Below, in pieces: positions 8,148-10,224 of a stretch of 10,224 bases of DNA. The stretch's first letter is position 1, and each line of letters starts with the position of its first letter. The notes under the pieces are model-generated. The model saw only the letters and a list, made by a program, of their open reading frames with translations, made no database searches and was not told where the DNA came from. The DNA lies in contig DCZN01000128.1 in the NCBI GenBank assembly GCA_002331625.1, positions 60,624 to 70,847 of the forward strand, written 5' to 3'. Position numbers and translations under genes: made by a program. Origin of the DNA: Nitrospira sp. UBA2083 (GTDB taxonomy: Bacteria; Nitrospirota; Nitrospiria; Nitrospirales; Nitrospiraceae).

Positions 8148-8281
8148 GAGGCTCATTTCGAACAGGGAGGGTGTTCTGCCGGAAATCTACCTCCATATCG
8201 CGAATACATCCAAGATACCCATCGTTCCTACTCCCGTTCCCCTTTTGGTTGGCAGGCCGCTCTGAATCACCTCAGGCTGTC

Positions 8282-8288
8282 GAGGAAA
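8282..8288 (+). promoter_or_regulatory. Ribosome binding site deciding the glycosyltransferase start
   Basis: GAGGAAA, with its GAGG core ending 9 nt before ATG 8295, is the only good Shine-Dalgarno near any candidate start of this frame. The upstream TTG 8085/ATG 8088 has none. Confidence 0.6.
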
Positions 8289-8294
8289 TTCCCC

Positions 8295-9290
8295 ATGCCC
8301 TCTTGTCAATCAAACTCTCCACCACTCGCTGAGATTCAGATATCTCCTGTGCGCTACTATCCGGTCCTTAATGATGACCGCTCGTTTACCCCAAGAGACC
8401 TTCGCCCGGACGAGGCTTATCTGGTGCCGGATTTTGAGTCTGCGGAAAAACTCATCGCCCAGGGTGTCAACAGTGCACGGATAGCCATCCACACCAGATC
8501 GTCGAACAGTGTGGATGATCCGGGATACTCCCGAGTGGTGGGTGACGTCCAACTTGTGCCTCCTTCACCTTTCACATTTGAACAATCCATCGTGGTTGTC
8601 CTCCCAACCTACAACGAGCGTTCCAACCTTGAGGCCCTAGTCACGGCGATCGGGAAATATCTTGTGACCGATATCTTGATTGTGGACGATAATTCACCGG
8701 ACGGAACCGGCGAACTTGCCGATGCGCTCAGTGTCCGACACACACACGTCCATGTACTTCACCGGCCCCGGAAAGAAGGGCTTGGACCGGCTTACCTGGC
8801 GGGGTTTGAGTGGGCGCTGGAGCGACGATATGATCGCATCATCGAGATGGATTGCGACTTCAGTCATGCACCATGGGATCTCCCTCGCTTGGTCCATCGC
8901 AGTCAGAGTGCCGACCTGGTGATTGGAAGTCGTTATATACCAGGCGGTGGAACCGAGAATTGGAATGCTCGCCGTCGCTTTGTGTCTCGATGCGGCAACA
9001 ACTACGTCAGTTTCTTTCTGGGCTCAACAATCCACGATTGGACAGGAGGGTTCCGATGCTACCACCGCGGGCTGCTAGGGGACATGAGCTTGGAAACCGT
9101 GGAAGCCAAGGGATACATCTTTCAGGTAGAACTCGCCTGGCGAGCCGTGCGACTGGGAGCAGCCATCAGTGAACTCCCTATTCGATTTTGCGACCGTGTC
9201 CTAGGACAGAGCAAGCTTGGCTGGCACTCACTCATTGAAGGACTGATTGAAGTTCCCAAAATGTCTGTTCTAGGATCGATCAAGAAATAA
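8295..9290 (+). CDS. GT2 glycosyltransferase, polyprenol-phosphate mannosyltransferase-like
   Basis: This 331-residue glycosyltransferase resembles dolichol/polyprenol-phosphate mannose synthase (DPM1 type), which transfers mannose or another hexose from a nucleotide sugar to a polyprenyl phosphate at the inner face of the membrane. The GT-A domain starts at about residue 98. Motifs are PTYNE at 104-108, DDNSPDGT at 131-138, MDCDFSH at 185-191 (metal-binding D-x-D), GSRYIPGG at 211-218 and GGFRCY at 251-256, with a C-terminal GQSKLGW segment at 304-310. There is no C-terminal membrane segment, as in soluble DPM1 forms. Residues 1-95 are an extension with no recognised domain. I chose ATG 8295 because of its ribosome binding site; the frame is open back to TTG 8085/ATG 8088, which would add 70 residues. 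The sugar and acceptor cannot be fixed from sequence. Confidence 0.88.
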   Translation: MPSCQSNSPPLAEIQISPVRYYPVLNDDRSFTPRDLRPDEAYLVPDFESAEKLIAQGVNSARIAIHTRSSNSVDDPGYSRVVGDVQLVPPSPFTFEQSIVVVLPTYNERSNLEALVTAIGKYLVTDILIVDDNSPDGTGELADALSVRHTHVHVLHRPRKEGLGPAYLAGFEWALERRYDRIIEMDCDFSHAPWDLPRLVHRSQSADLVIGSRYIPGGGTENWNARRRFVSRCGNNYVSFFLGSTIHDWTGGFRCYHRGLLGDMSLETVEAKGYIFQVELAWRAVRLGAAISELPIRFCDRVLGQSKLGWHSLIEGLIEVPKMSVLGSIKK

Positions 9291-9311
9291 GATTCTCTCA
9301 CATCATGTTGC

Positions 9312-9346
9312 TCTTCGTCTCCTGTTTATTCCAAGGAGATAGAAGA
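9312..9346. terminator. Bulged hairpin between convergent genes
   Basis: TCTTC-g-TCTCCT, a 10-nt loop, then AGGAGA-ta-GAAGA makes 11 pairs with a small internal loop. It sits in the 62-bp gap between the glycosyltransferase and lipoprotein stops and is readable on both strands. Neither side has a T-tract, so it is at best a weak or shared 3'-end hairpin. Confidence 0.35.
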
Positions 9347-9352
9347 CGTAAT

Positions 9353-10084
9353 TCAACCGCTCTTCCGCGAACAGCTGGTTTCACGTGTCACACAGAGCCT
9401 CAGGATGGAAGCCGCCGGTTCGGATGGGTCGAGCTTGGTTAAATCGATGATAAGTTCATCTTTGGCATTGGCTAACATCCCATCGAGCACACTGCTCTTG
9501 ACAGGAATGACGGCTTCAGCAGGCTGAAAAAGCAGGTCAAACCCTTTCGCGGCTGTGGGTCGCATGGGATAACGGCGATCGTAGATCATGCCATAGGCCG
9601 GAATGCCGTAAATGATTCGCCAGTTTCCCAGAAGAAAATGCAACTCCGTTCCATGGACATACAGTCCCCCTGTCGTAATAATTCGCCGTGCAAAGGTCTG
9701 AGGCTGGCTCAAATAAAATGTGACCCGCTCATTGTACTTTGCATCAGCCAGTGCTTCCGATAGTTGGGCTGCAAGGAGGGTCAACTCTTCGTCGGTGAAG
9801 GCAGGAACCAATGGAGATTCCCCGAGGAACCACCGCTGCGGCGCAACCCGATGTTCCTGCACCTTCATCCCTGCCAGAATCGCCCGTATTTTCTCCGGCT
9901 CGATCGTGAATGGATGGGTATGATGGCTGGGTTGCCATTCGGGGAGCACTTCTTCATCCTCTTCCAATCGCACATAATTAACCGGATCCTCGTAGACGAT
10001 GCGCGAGGGAATATGCGGCACGGCACAACCAAACAGCAGTGCGGAGTAGAGGGTCAGAAGTAAGGGGAAACTCGACCTCATCAT
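9353..10084 (-). CDS. Predicted lipoprotein of unknown function
   Basis: I do not recognise this protein. From ATG 10084 it is 243 residues and begins with a lipoprotein signal: Arg3, a hydrophobic stretch PLLLTLYSALLFG, and a lipobox LFGC with Cys20 as the predicted lipidation site. The residue after Cys20 is Ala, not Asp, so in a Gram-negative cell outer-membrane sorting would be expected. The mature part has an acidic stretch near 37-50, a helix-prone segment at about 98-115 and a beta-rich middle around GGLYVHGTELHFLLGNWR (129-146). Two further cysteines (231, 238) near the C-terminus could form a disulfide. The frame also opens at GTG 10138, whose GTGA overlaps the upstream stop. That start would place 18 extra, Arg-rich residues before the signal peptide, which is why I prefer the ATG. 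It follows the right-edge gene, probably in one operon. Confidence 0.7.
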   Translation of the reverse strand: MMRSSFPLLLTLYSALLFGCAVPHIPSRIVYEDPVNYVRLEEDEEVLPEWQPSHHTHPFTIEPEKIRAILAGMKVQEHRVAPQRWFLGESPLVPAFTDEELTLLAAQLSEALADAKYNERVTFYLSQPQTFARRIITTGGLYVHGTELHFLLGNWRIIYGIPAYGMIYDRRYPMRPTAAKGFDLLFQPAEAVIPVKSSVLDGMLANAKDELIIDLTKLDPSEPAASILRLCVTRETSCSRKSG

Positions 10085-10134
10085 GTTTGGCGTTCGATCG
10101 TGTCGCCTCCACCCATTCACTGCTCCTCTTCTGT

Positions 10135-10224
10135 TCACCCTTCACTGATCGTGACGGTCATCTCAGCACGCTCCAAGGGATTGTCCCTGCCGTCACGTTT
10201 CAGATTGACGATCTTGTCGGCCAC
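10135..10224 (-). CDS. C-terminal end of an unidentified gene (runs off right edge)
   Basis: Reading the minus strand from the window edge, one frame is open for 29 codons and ends with TGA at 10137-10135. The visible peptide starts VADKIVNLKRDGRDN and ends MTVTISEG, a charged, soluble-looking tail. The first visible codon is GTG but the gene very likely begins beyond the edge. Its stop overlaps a GTG in the lipoprotein frame (GTGA) and lies 50 bp before the preferred lipoprotein ATG, so the two are probably co-transcribed. The stretch is too short to name the family, and it could still be a chance open frame. Confidence 0.5.
   Translation of the reverse strand: MADKIVNLKRDGRDNPLERAEMTVTISEG

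Noticed and set aside
8146..8265. 39-codon plus-strand ORF (MRLISNREGV...) in the oxidoreductase-glycosyltransferase gap
   Set aside because: No ribosome binding site, its ATG overlaps the putative -10 box, and nothing in the composition suggests selection for coding.
8085..8294. Coding extension of the glycosyltransferase to TTG 8085/ATG 8088
   Set aside because: There is no ribosome binding site there, the 70 codons look unlike the rest of the protein, and a better start with GAGG spacing exists at 8295. Kept only as an alternative.

Overview
This window carries bacterial chromosomal housekeeping genes with tight spacing and moderate GC. The proteins, including a long-form HflX, a ClpC-type AAA+ unfoldase and an adrenodoxin-reductase-like flavoprotein, look to me like a Gram-negative of the Nitrospirota (Nitrospira-like). 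That assignment is an impression from protein character and gene combination. No rRNA or database search supports it. I see no tRNA or rRNA gene, CRISPR array, insertion sequence, prophage or other sign of transfer.

Left part (1-3058, minus strand): tsaD, hflX and the 5' end of nth lie head to tail. tsaD and hflX overlap by 38 bp, and hflX and nth are 21 bp apart, so they probably form one operon for tRNA t6A modification, ribosome rescue and base-excision repair. A strong intrinsic terminator (2976-3016) separates them from clpC upstream.

Middle (3059-6608): clpC (minus) and nadK (plus) diverge from a 262-bp intergenic region. It holds one good sigma70-type promoter for each gene and a short palindrome between them. 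clpC is a complete Hsp100 unfoldase and nadK makes NADP+.

Right part (6633-10224): an FAD/NADP-dependent oxidoreductase of the FprA/adrenodoxin reductase type (minus) converges on nadK with 24 bp between them. It diverges from a GT2 glycosyltransferase resembling polyprenol-phosphate mannose synthase (plus). The 309-bp gap between these two holds promoter-like elements for both. The glycosyltransferase converges, across a bulged hairpin, on a predicted lipoprotein of unknown function (minus). The lipoprotein is preceded by the last 29 codons of an unidentified gene that runs off the right edge.

The two NADP-linked genes, nadK and the oxidoreductase, are neighbours but convergent, so they are not co-transcribed. 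I found no convincing undescribed multi-gene system. The points worth a second look are the divergent flavoprotein, the N-terminal extension on the glycosyltransferase, the unassigned lipoprotein, and two tiny ORFs whose stop codons overlap the start codons of tsaD and the lipoprotein gene.
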